Assembly (NCBI RefSeq): GCF_000696185.1
Contig: NZ_KK853997.1
Location: forward strand, 640,771 to 681,862
Reading direction: 5' to 3'
DNA length: 41,092 bases
DNA from: Kitasatospora cheerisanensis KCTC 2395
Lineage (GTDB): Bacteria; Actinomycetota; Actinomycetes; Streptomycetales; Streptomycetaceae
In this document: positions 15,746 through 25,760 of the stretch, in pieces
How the letters are laid out: every line of letters starts with the position of its first letter
Numbering within the stretch: the first letter of the stretch is position 1
Translations under genes and position numbers: made by a program
Notes under the pieces: model-generated
Seen by the model: the letters and a program-made list of their open reading frames with translations, nothing else
The model's database searches: none
Told to the model about the DNA's origin: nothing

Positions 15746-18700
15746 TCAGGCGGAGCAGGACGGGCGGCCGCCGAGGGCGGCGTCGACCAGCCGGTCGACC
15801 AGGTGCTCGGCGAGGGCCGAGACGGTGGGCCGGGCCAGCAGGTCGGGCAGGCAGATGTCTCCCTCGAAGTCGGTGCGCAGGCGCTGGAGCAGTTCCATCG
15901 CCAGCAGCGAGTGGCCGCCGAGGTCGAAGAAGTCGTCGTCGATGCCGACCGCGGGCAGGCCGAGCACCTCGGCGAACGCGGCGTGCACGGCCTGTTCGCT
16001 CGGGTAGCGCGGGGCGCGCCGTTCGCCGTCGACGGCGTGGTGCTCGGCGCGCGGCGCGGGCAGCGCAGCGCGGTCGAGCTTGCCGTTGACGGTCAGCGGC
16101 AGGGCGTCCAGGACCACGAAGGCCGAGGGCACCATGTAGGCGGGCAGCCTGGCGGCCAGCGAACGACGGATCGCCGCGACCGAGATAAGGGTACCCTCAC
16201 TTGGCACCAGGTAGGCCGCCAGGCGCTTCACGCCGGGGGTGTCCTCGCGCACCACCACGGCCGCCCGGGCGATCTCCTGATGGTCGGCCAGCGCGTCCTC
16301 GATCTCGCCGGGCTCGACGCGGTAGCCGCGGATCTTCACCTGGTCGTCGGCGCGGCCGAGGAAGTCGAGCAGCCCGTCGGCGCGCCGGCGGACCACGTCC
16401 CCGGTGCGGTACATCCGTGCGCCGGGCTCGCCGAACGGGTCCGCGACGAAGCGCTCGGCCGTCAGGCCGGGCCGGTTGAGGTACCCGCGGGCCAGGCCGA
16501 CGCCCGACACGTACAACTCGCCGGGGACGCCGACCGGGACGGGCCGCAGGTGGCCGTCCAGGACGTGCGCGACGGTGTTCCGGATCGGCCGGCCGACGGT
16601 GGCCGTGTCCGAGTCGAGGGTGCCGCCGCCGAGGGTGTTGATGGTGTACTCGGTCGGCCCGTACAGGTTGTAGCCCAGCACGCCGGGGGTGTCGCAGAGC
16701 TTCGACCACAGCGTCTCCGCCACCGCCTCGCCGCCGAGCAGCACCAGCACCGGCCGGTGCCGGCCCTCGTCCAGCAGGCCCCGGTCGACCAGCGCCTGCG
16801 CGTAGGACGGCGTCACGTTGATGACGTCCACGGCGTGCTCCGCGCAGTACGCGGAGAGCGCCTCCGCGTCGCGGCGCAGCGCCTCGTCCAGGACGTGCAC
16901 TTCGTGGCCCTCGACCAGCCAGAGCAGCTCCTCCCAGGACATGTCGAAGGAGAAGGACACGGTGTGCGCGATCCGCAGCCGACGCCCGCCCGCGGCGGCC
17001 ACCACCGGATCGAAGATCGCCTCGCGGTGGTTCACCTGCATGTTCGTCAGCCCGCGGTAGGGCGTGACGACGCCCTTCGGCCGACCCGTCGAGCCCGAGG
17101 TGAAGATCACGTACGCGGCGGCGTCCGGCTCGTACGGCACCTGGAACGGACCCGCCGGCAGCGCGGCCAACTCGGCGACCACCGACGGGTCGTCAAGGCG
17201 CAGGCGGGGGACGTCGGCGGTGTCGGGCATCCGGTCGGCCGCCGCCTCGTTGGTGACCAGCACCACGGGCGCCGTGTCCTCGACCATGAACGCCAAGCGC
17301 TCGGCAGGGTAGTCGAGTTCGAGCGGCAGGTACGCCGCCCCGCAGCGCAGCACCGCGAACAGCGACGCCACCATGTCCAGCGAACGCGGCAACCCGAGGG
17401 CCACCACCTTCTCGGGCCCGGCGCCCCGCGCCGCGAACAACCGCGCCAACCGGTCCACCCGCGCGTCCAGTTCGGCATACGACCACGACTCCGCACCGAA
17501 CACCAACGCCGTCTCCTCCGGCACCGACGCCGCCCGCTCCGCCAGCAACTCCGCCACCGACGCCGCAGGCAGCTCACGACCCGTCTCCGCCCACTCCCCC
17601 AGCAGCTCCCGCTCACCGGCCGTCAGCACATCCAGGGCGCCGATCGAGCGGTGCGGGTCGGCGGCGACCTGGGCGAGGACGGCGAGCAGGCGTTCGGCCA
17701 GGGCCTCGGCGGTGCCGCGGTCGTAGAGGTCGGCGGCGTACTCGAGGGCGAGGTCGATCTCCTCGGTGGCGGAGGTCTCCTCGAAGTTGAAGTCGAGTTC
17801 GAACTTGGCCGCGCCGAGGTCGAACGGGAGGATCCGGCTCTCCAGTCCGAGCAGGCGTCCGGCCCGGCCGTCGTTGTGCTGGTAGCCCAGCATCACCTGG
17901 AACAGCGGGTGCCGGCCGGGTACCCGGGGCGGGTTGAGGGCCTCCACCAGGCGGTCGAACGGCAGGTCCTGGTGGGCGAACCCGGCGAGGTCGAACTCGC
18001 GGACGCGGCCCAGCAGTTCGGCGAAGGTCGGGTCGCCGGACAGGTCGGTGCGGAGCACCACCGTGTTGACGAAGAAGCCGACCAGGCCGTCCAGCCCGCT
18101 GTCCGAGCGGCCCGCGACGGGCGCGCCCAGCGGGATGTCCTCGCCCGCGCCGAGCCGGTGCAGCAGGGTGGCGACGGCGGCCTGGAGCACCATGAAGGTG
18201 GTGGTGCCGGTGGCCCGGGCGGCCTCCCGCAGGCCGCGGTACACGGCGGGCGGCACCTGGGCGTGCACCGTCCCGCCCCGGTACCCGGCGACGGGCGTCC
18301 GCGGGTGGTCCAGCGGCAGCGCCAGCTCCTCCGGCAGACCGGCCAACGCGCGCGTCCAGTGGTCGAGTTGACGCTCCACCAGGCCGTCGGCGAGCAGCTC
18401 CTGCTGCCAGAGCGTGTAGTCGGCGTACTGGACGGGCAGCGGCTCCGGCCGGGCGCCGCCGTAGGCGGCGGTGAGGTCGTCCAGGAACGGCAGCATGGAC
18501 CACTCGTCGCCCGCGATGTGGTGGAACAGCAGCACCAGCACGTGGTCCTCGGGGCCGAGTTCCAGCACGGTGACCCGCAGCGGCCGTTCGGTCGCCAGGT
18601 CGAAGCCGCGCCGGACGGCGGCCTGCACCGCGGCGTCGAGCGCGGACTCGGCGACCGGGCGGACCTCGATCGCCTCCGCGTCGGCCGGCGCGTCCAGCAG

Positions 18701-21700
18701 CTGCTGGTACACCGAGCCGTCGCGCTGCACGAACACGGTGCGCAGGCTCTCGTGGCGGGTGCTGACGGCGCGGACGGCGGCGCGCAGCGCGGGCTCGTCG
18801 AGCGGGCCGGTGACCCGGACCACGAGCGGCACGTTGTAGGTGGCGCCGTCGCGGTCCAGGTTCTGCAGGTACCACATGCGGCGCTGGGCGTGCGAGAGCG
18901 GCAGGTCGGCGGGGCGGGGGCGGCGGGTCAGCGCGGGGCGCGGCTCGCCGGCGGTGTCCAGGCGGTGGGCCAGGCCGGCGGGCGTGGGGGCCTCGAACAG
19001 GTCACGGACCGTCAGGGTGCCGCCGAGCAGGTTCCGGACCTTGGCGATCAGCCGGGCGGCGAGCAGCGAGTGGCCGCCGAGGTCGAAGAAGTTCTCCTCC
19101 GGGCCGACCTCGGCCAGGCCGAGCGCCTCGCCGAACGCACCGCACAGGATCTCCTCCCGTGCGTCCCGGGGCGCCCGCTCGGCGGTGCCGCCCTGCGGGG
19201 CGGGCAGCGCCCTGCGGTCGAGCTTGCCGTTGACGGTCAGCGGCAGCGCGTCCAGCGTGATCAGCGCGGACGGGACCATGTACTCGGGCAGCCGGGCGGC
19301 GAGTCCGGCCCGCACCTCGGCGGTGTCCAGGCGGGCCGGCCGGGACGAGGTAGCCGACCAGGCGCTTGACGCCCGGGGTGTCCTCGCGCACCACCACGGC
19401 CGCCTGCGCGACGTTCCGATGGGCCGTCAGGGCGTCCTCGATCTCGCCGGTTCGATCCGGTAGCCGCGGATCTTGACCTGGTCGTCGGCCCGCCGAGGAA
19501 GTCGAGCAGCCCGTCCCTCCGCCACCGCACCACATCACCCGTGCGGTACATCCGCGCGCCGGGCTCGCCGAACGGGTCCGCGACGAAGCGCTCGGCCGTC
19601 AGGCCGGGCCGGTTGAGGTACCCGCGGGCCAGGCCGACGCCCGACACGTACAACTCGCCCGGCACACCCACCGGAACCGGGCGCAACTGCCCGTCCAGCA
19701 CGTGCGCGACGGTGTTCCGGATCGGCCGGCCGACGGTCGCGGTCGCCGAGTCCAGGGTGCCGCCGCCGAGGGTGTTGATGGTGTACTCGGTCGGCCCGTA
19801 CAGGTTGTAGCCCAGCACGCCGGGCGTCTCGGACAGCTTCGACCACAGCGTCTCCGCCACCGCCTCGCCACCGAGCAGCACCAGCACCGGCCGGTGCCGG
19901 CCCTCGTCCAGCAGCCCGCACTCCACCAGCGCCTGCGCGTAGGACGGCGTCACGTTGATGACGTCGACCGCGTGCTCGGCGCAGTAGTCCGCCAGCCCCT
20001 GGCGTCGCGGCGCAGCGCCTCGTCCAGGACGTGCACTTCGTGACCCTCGACCAGCCAGAGCAGCTCCTCCCAGGACATGTCGAAGGAGAAGGACACGGTG
20101 TGCGCGATCCGCAGCCGACGCCCGCCCGCGGCGGCGACCACCGGATCGAAGATCGCCTCGCGGTGGTTCACCTGCATGTTCGTCAGTCCGCGGTAGGGCG
20201 TCACCACGCCCTTCGGCCGACCCGTCGAGCCGGAGGTGAAGATCACGTACGCGGCGGCGTCCGGCTCGTACGGCACCTGGAACGGGCCCGCCGGCAGCGC
20301 GGCCAACTCGGCGACCACCGACGGGTCGTCGAGCAGCACGGTGGCCGGGTGGGCGGGCAGCAGCGCGGCGGTGGCGGAGTCCGTCACCAGCACCACGGGC
20401 GCGGTGTCCTCGACCATGAACGCCAAACGCTCGGCGGGGTAGTCGAGTTCGAGCGGCAGGTACGCCGCCCCGCAGCGCAGCACCGCGAACAGCGACGCCA
20501 CCATGTCCAACGAACGCGGCAGCCCCAGGGCCACCACCTGCTCCCGACCGGCCCCCGCGCCGCGAACAACCGCGCCAACCGGTCCACCCGCGCGTCCAGT
20601 TCGGCATACGACCACGACTCCGCACCGAACACCAACGCCGTCTCCTCCGGCACCGACGCCGCCCGCTCCGCCAACAGCTCCGCCACCGATACCGGAGGCA
20701 GCTCACGACCCGTCTCCGCCCACTCCCCCAGCAGCTCCCGCTCACCGGCCGTCAGCACGTCCAGGGCGCGGACGGGGCGGTCGGGGTCGGCGGTGAGCTG
20801 CGCGAGCAGCAGGATCAGGCGCTGGGCGTGCTGTTCGATCTCGGTGCGGTCGAAGACGTCGGGGCGGTACTTCCACTCGAAGGTGAGGGCCTCGCCGGGG
20901 TTGGTGATGAAGATCAGCGGGAAGTGCGCGGCGTCCACGTCCTCCACCTCGCGCACGCCGAGGCGCTCGCGCAGGTCGGCGCGGGCCGCCTCGTCGGCGG
21001 GGGTGTTGCGGAGCACCTGGAGGGTGTCGAAGAGGCGGCCGAAGCCGGTGCCGCGCTGGATGGCGCCCAGGCCGGTCTGGTGGTGCGGCAGCAGGGCGGC
21101 CTGTTCGGTCTGGTGGCGGGTCAGGAAGGCGGCGACGCTCTCCGCCGGGTCGAGCTCGGCGCGCACCGGGACGGTGTTGAGGAACATGCCGATGGTGCCG
21201 TCGATGCCGGGCAGTTCGGCGGGACGGCCGGAGACGGTCGCGCCGAACACCACGTCCTGCCGGTTGGTCAGCCCGGCGAGCAGCAGCGCCCAGCTGCCGG
21301 ACAGCACGGTGTTCAGGGTCAGCGCGTGGGTCCGCGCGAACTCCTTGATCTCGCCGGTCAGTTCGCGGCTCAGCCGGGCGGTGACGGACTGCGGGAGCAG
21401 CCCGGCGCGTTCGCGGGCGCCCGGGGCGAGCAGGGTGGGCTCGTCGAGCCCGGCGAGGGCCTGCTGCCAGGCGATGGTGCCGGCCTCGGTGTCGCGGGCT
21501 CCCAGCCAGCGCAGGAACTCCCGGTAGGGCAGGGCGGGTTCGAGCGTCGGCAGGCCGGCGCAGCGGCCGAGGACTTCTTGCAGGAACAGGCCGGAGGACC
21601 AGCCGTCCCAGAGCAGCGCGTGGTTGGTGATCAGGATCCGCTGCCCGCCGTCGGGGGCGAGCACGGACAGCAGGCGCAGCAGCGGCGGGGCGGCCAGGTC

Positions 21701-24700
21701 GAAGCGGGTGGCGGCCTCGCGCTCCACCACCTCGGCCATCCGTTCGGCGAACTGCTGCTCCGTCAGCCCGGACAGGTCGAGTTCGGTGAGCGGGACGTCC
21801 ACGGCGCGCGGCACGAACTGGACCGGCCGGTCGGGGCCGGTCGGCAGGAAGCCGGCCCGCAGGTTGGGGTGGGCGTCCAGCACGGCGGCGACGGCGGCGC
21901 GCAGCACGTCGAGCGGGAGGCGGCGGTCCAGGGTGATGACGTCGCGGGCGGTGTACACGTCCACGGCGCCGTCGTCGTAGTCGGCCTCGAACAGCAGGCC
22001 TTCCTGGAGCGGGGAGACCGGCCAGACCTCCTCGATCTCCAGGTGCGGCGCGGCGGCCCGGACGGCGGCCCGCTCGGCCTCGGTGGCGGCGGGGAGTTCG
22101 GGCAGCTCGGGCCGGGCGGCGGCGGTCTCCCGGGTGTCGGCGAGCCCGGCGAGGGCGGCGGGGGTGCGGCGTTCGAAGACGTCGCGGGGGCTGAGCGCGA
22201 GGCCTTCGGCGCGGGCGGCGCCGATCAGCCGGATCGAGGAGATGGAGTCGCCGCCGAGGCGGAAGAAGTCGTCCTCCGCGCCCACGGGTCCGGGCAGGCC
22301 GAGCACCTCGGCGTACAGCGAGCAGAGCAGCGTCTCGGTCGGGGTCTCGGCGGCGCGGGAGCCGGCGGCGCCCGCGAAGTCGAGGGCGTCCTCGGGCAGT
22401 GCCGTGCGGTCGAGCTTGCCGTTCACGGTCAGCGGGAGGGCGTCCAGGACGGTGAACGCGGACGGCACCATGTACTCCGGCAGGCGGGCGGCGAGCCGCT
22501 CGCGCACCTCGGCGAGGTCCGGCCCGCCGGGAGCGGCGGGCACCAGGTGGGCGACGATCCGGTCCACGGTGCCGCGGTGCACCACCACGGCGCTCTGCGC
22601 GATCTCCGGGAGGGCCGCCAACTCGGCCTCGATCTCGCCGAGTTCGATCCGGTAGCCGCGGATCTTCACCTGCCCGTCGGCGCGGCCCAGGTAGTCGAGG
22701 GCGCCGTCGGGGCGGCGGCGCACCAGGTCGCCGGTGCGGTACATCCGCGAGCCGGGCTCGCCGAACGGGTCGGCGACGAACCGGCCCGCCGTCAGGCCCG
22801 GCCGGCCCAGGTAGCCGCGCGCCAACTGGACGCCCGCCAGGTACAGTTCGCCCGGCGCGCCGTCCGGGACGGGCCGCAGCAGCCCGTCCAGCACGTAGGC
22901 CCGGCCGCCGGTGAGCGGGCGGCCGACGGCCGGGGTGGCGGTCTCGGCGAGGTCGGCGACCAGGGCGTCCACCGTGAACTCGGTCGGCCCGTAGTAGTTG
23001 AGCACGGTGACGCCGGGCTCGGCCCGGAGCTCCGTCCACAGCGTCTCGGGCAGCGCCTCGCCGCCGAGCAGCAGCACCGCCGGGCGGTGACGGCCCGTCA
23101 GCAGCCCGCTGTCGAGCAGCTGGGCGGCGTAGCTGGGGGTGACGTCCAGCGCGTGGATGCCGGCCGCGCGGACGTAGGCGACGACCGCTTCGGCGTCGCG
23201 GCGGTCGTCGGCGCCGAGCAGGTGCAGTTCGTGGCCGCCGAGCAGCCAGAGCAGCTGCTCCCAGGAGGAGTCGAAGGAGAACGAGGCGGTGTGCAGGGCC
23301 TTGAGCCGCGGCTCGCCGGTGGCGGCGAGGACGGTGGCGAACTCGCGGGTCAGGTGGTCGTGGGCCAGGTTGGCCAGGCCCGCGTGCGCCAGCACCACGC
23401 CCTTGGGGCGGCCGGTGGAGCCCGAGGTGTGGATGACGTACGCGGCCTGCGCCGGGTCGATCGGGCCGCCGCGCTCGTCGTCGGTGACGGGGCCGGCCGG
23501 CAGCGCGGCGAGTTCGGCGGCGGTCGCCGGGTCGTCGAGCAGCACCACGGTCGCGGCCGGCCGCTCGGGCAGGCGGGCCAGCACCTCGCGGGTGGTGACC
23601 AGGACGGCCGGGCGGGCGTCGTCCAGCAGGTCCGCCAGCCGGGTGTCCGGGTGGTCGAGGTCGAGCGGCAGGTACGCGCCGCCGGCCCGCAGCACGGCGA
23701 ACAGGGCGGTGACGGCCTCGGTGACGCGCGGCAGGGCGAGTGCGCAGAGGTGCTCGGCGCGGACCCCACGGGCGAGCAGCAGGCGCGCCAAGGCGTCGGT
23801 GTCGGCGTCCAGTTGAGCGAAGGTGCGGGTGGCCGGGGTGCCGTCGAGGGCCGGGCCGACCAGCGCCCGCCGGTCCGGGGTCCGCTCCGCCTGCGCGCGC
23901 AGCAGGTCGTCCACGCCGGGCGGCGGGACGGCGGGCAGCGCGGGGCCGGTCAGCGCCGGGCGCTCGGCCGGGCGAGCAGGTTCAGGCGGGCGAGCGGGGT
24001 GTCCGGGTCGGCGGCGAACTCCTCCAGCAGGGCGAGGAATCGCCCGAGCAGCGTCTCGGCCGCGGCGGCGTCGAACACGTCCGGGCGGTACTCGAGTTCG
24101 AGCCGCAGGTCGGCGCCGGGCAGCAGGGTCAGGCCGAGCGGGTAGTGGGTGGCGTCGCGGGCCCCGAGCGCGGTGACGGTCGGGCCCTCGCCCTCGCCCT
24201 CGCTCGCCGCGAGCCGGGCCTTCAGTTCGTCCCCGCCGCCCTGGTAGTTCTCCACCACCAGCAGCGTGTCGAACAGCGGGCCGGACGCGCCGGCGGCACG
24301 CTGGACGGCCGCCAGGCCGAGGTGCTGATGGTCCATCAGGGCGGCCTGGGCGCGCTGGACGTCGGCGGCGGCGGAAGCGAGCGTGTCGGCGGCGGCCGGG
24401 CGGACCCGGACCGGGACGGTGTTGATGAACAGTCCGACCATCGACTCGGCGCCCGGCAGGTCCTCCGGCCGGCCCGAGACGGTGGTGCCGAACACCGTGT
24501 CGGTGCTGCCGGTGAGCGAGCCCACCAGCACGCCCCACAGCGTGTACGCCACGCTGCCGAACGTCAGGCCCCTCCCGCGCGCGGCCGCCGTCAGCCGGGC
24601 CGTCAGCTCCGCCCCCGCGTGCCGGGTCAGCAGCCCGGGCTCCACGGCCGACGCCCCCGCGACGGCCGGGGCGACCGGGTGCGGCGTCTCGAACCCGTCG

Positions 24701-25326
24701 AGGGCCGCCGCCCAGGCGCGTTCGGCGGCGGCGGTGTCCCGGGCCGCGAGCAGCTCCAGGTGGTCCCGGTACGGGCGGACCGGCTCCAACTGCTCGCCCC
24801 GGTACAGCGCGAGCAGCTCACGCACCACGATCGGCATCGACCAGCCGTCCAGCAGCAGGTGATGGCAGGTCAGCACCAGCCGGTGTCGGCCCTCCCCCAG
24901 CCGCAGCAGGCTGAACCGCAACAGCGGCGGCGCCTCCAGGTCGAACCGGCGCTGCCAGTCCTCGTCCATCGCGGCCCGCACCGCGGCGTCCGCCTGCCCC
25001 GTCAGATCGACCACCCGCAGCGGCGTCTCCACCTCCCGCTGCACGAACTGCACCACGTCCTGCGGATCCTCGTACCAGAACCCCACCCGCAGGTTCGCGT
25101 GCCGCACCAGCAACGCGTCGATCGCCGCCGCGAGCCGGCCCTCCTCGACGGCCCCCGCGAGGTCCAGGTACGACTGCACGACGTACACGTCCCGCGCCCC
25201 GTCGTCGTACAGCGCGTGGAACAGCAGCCCTTCCTGCAAGGAGGACAGCGGATACACGTCCTCCAGGTCCGAGGGCACCGCACCGGTCTGCTGCGGCTCG
25301 TCGTGCGGGGTGAAGGAGTCGTTCAT
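15746..25326 (-). CDS. NRPS, modules 4-6: C-A(Orn?)-T / C-A(hOrn)-T / C-A(hOrn)-T, no thioesterase
   Basis: Approximate nt ranges in reading order: C4 25270-23970 (HHLLLDGWS), A4 23930-22450, T4 22340-22160 (LGGDSI), C5 22030-20770 ([10 protein letters not shown]), A5 20760-19290, T5 19170-18990 (LGGHSL), C6 18920-17640 (HHIAGDEWS), A6 17630-16110, T6 16010-15800. Pocket residues by GrsA alignment: A4 D-S-E-D-L-G-Y-V-D-K; A5 and A6 D-M-E-N-L-G-L-I-N-K, the code I know for N5-hydroxyornithine (coelichelin CchH module 3). The protein ends soon after T6 without TE, reductase or terminal C domain. Six frame breaks occur near 23965, 20550, 20000, 19493, 19451 and 19340: five fit one lost base, the last is +1 or -2. 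Restoring them gives about 3195 aa. ATG 25326 is the chosen start; ATG 25764, in frame and overlapping the previous stop, is an alternative. Confidence 0.88.
16398..17638 (-). repeat. long direct repeat, hOrn adenylation domain copy of module 6
   Basis: This segment is almost identical over most of its length to 19541-20768. The repeat runs from the YRTGD region of A6 upstream to the C6-A6 linker. The copies diverge in a short patch near 17200-17260 (the aspartate- and proline-containing linker before the A3 motif). This points to recent duplication or gene conversion of the hydroxyornithine-selecting domain. Confidence 0.85.
19541..20768 (-). repeat. long direct repeat, hOrn adenylation domain copy of module 5
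   Basis: Second copy of the repeat at 16398-17638. It is slightly shorter because two bases appear to be missing within it (near 20550 and 20000). Three more frame breaks lie just beyond its lower-coordinate edge, while the other copy is free of breaks. Confidence 0.85.
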
Positions 25327-25760
25327 CTCGGCTTTCTCGGTCCTGGAGAAGAGGGGAAAAGAAGAGGAGCAATGCCCTGCGGGCGGCAACCCACCGGGTT
25401 CGGGACCGGGCGAATCCCCGTACCGCGGACCGCCGGACATCGACCGCCCACCGGCACCCGAACCGCCCGTCGACCCGCCGCCGAAACGCCCCACGCCAGA
25501 GCCGCCCCACGCCCCGTCCGCCCGACGCACGGCCCCGGCAGAGCCGGAACGCCCCGCAGGAGAGCCGTCGCACGCTTCGTCCGCCCGACGCACCGTCACG
25601 GCGAAGCCGGACACCGGCCCAGCACCCCCGACGGGCGACTCGACAGGAATCCCGTCGCGGCTCCCGTCAACCGCCCCGGCGGGGCCGGGATGATCGGCGG
25701 CGGGTATGCCGGCCGGTCCGGCGGGGCCGGGGCGGTGGGGCGGTCCGGGTCTGGTGGGGG
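25327..25760. other. 434-nt spacer between the two NRPS genes, or N-terminal extension of the second
   Basis: No independent gene is convincing here. On the minus strand the frame of the downstream NRPS stays open through the whole spacer to ATG 25764, which overlaps the upstream NRPS stop as ATGA. That extension would be Gly/Pro/Ser-rich with two imperfect 21-residue repeats (VRRADEACDGSPAGR, VRRADGAWGGSGVGR), matching a 15-bp exact direct repeat (25516-25530 and 25579-25593, 63 nt apart). A 25-nt purine-only run (plus strand, 25345-25369) lies just upstream of ATG 25326. Third-position G+C looks lower than in the flanking genes, which favours a non-coding spacer. Confidence 0.5.

Noticed and set aside
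15746..25326. A thioesterase hidden in another frame at the NRPS 3' end
   Set aside because: Frames between 15746 and the MbtH stop, and the shadows around the last carrier domain, contain no GxSxG hydrolase segment.
25310..25693. Plus-strand frame of 127 aa in the spacer between the NRPS genes
   Set aside because: Pro/Ala-rich, no ribosome binding site, overlaps the start of the minus-strand NRPS, and its repeats are explained by the direct repeat on DNA level.
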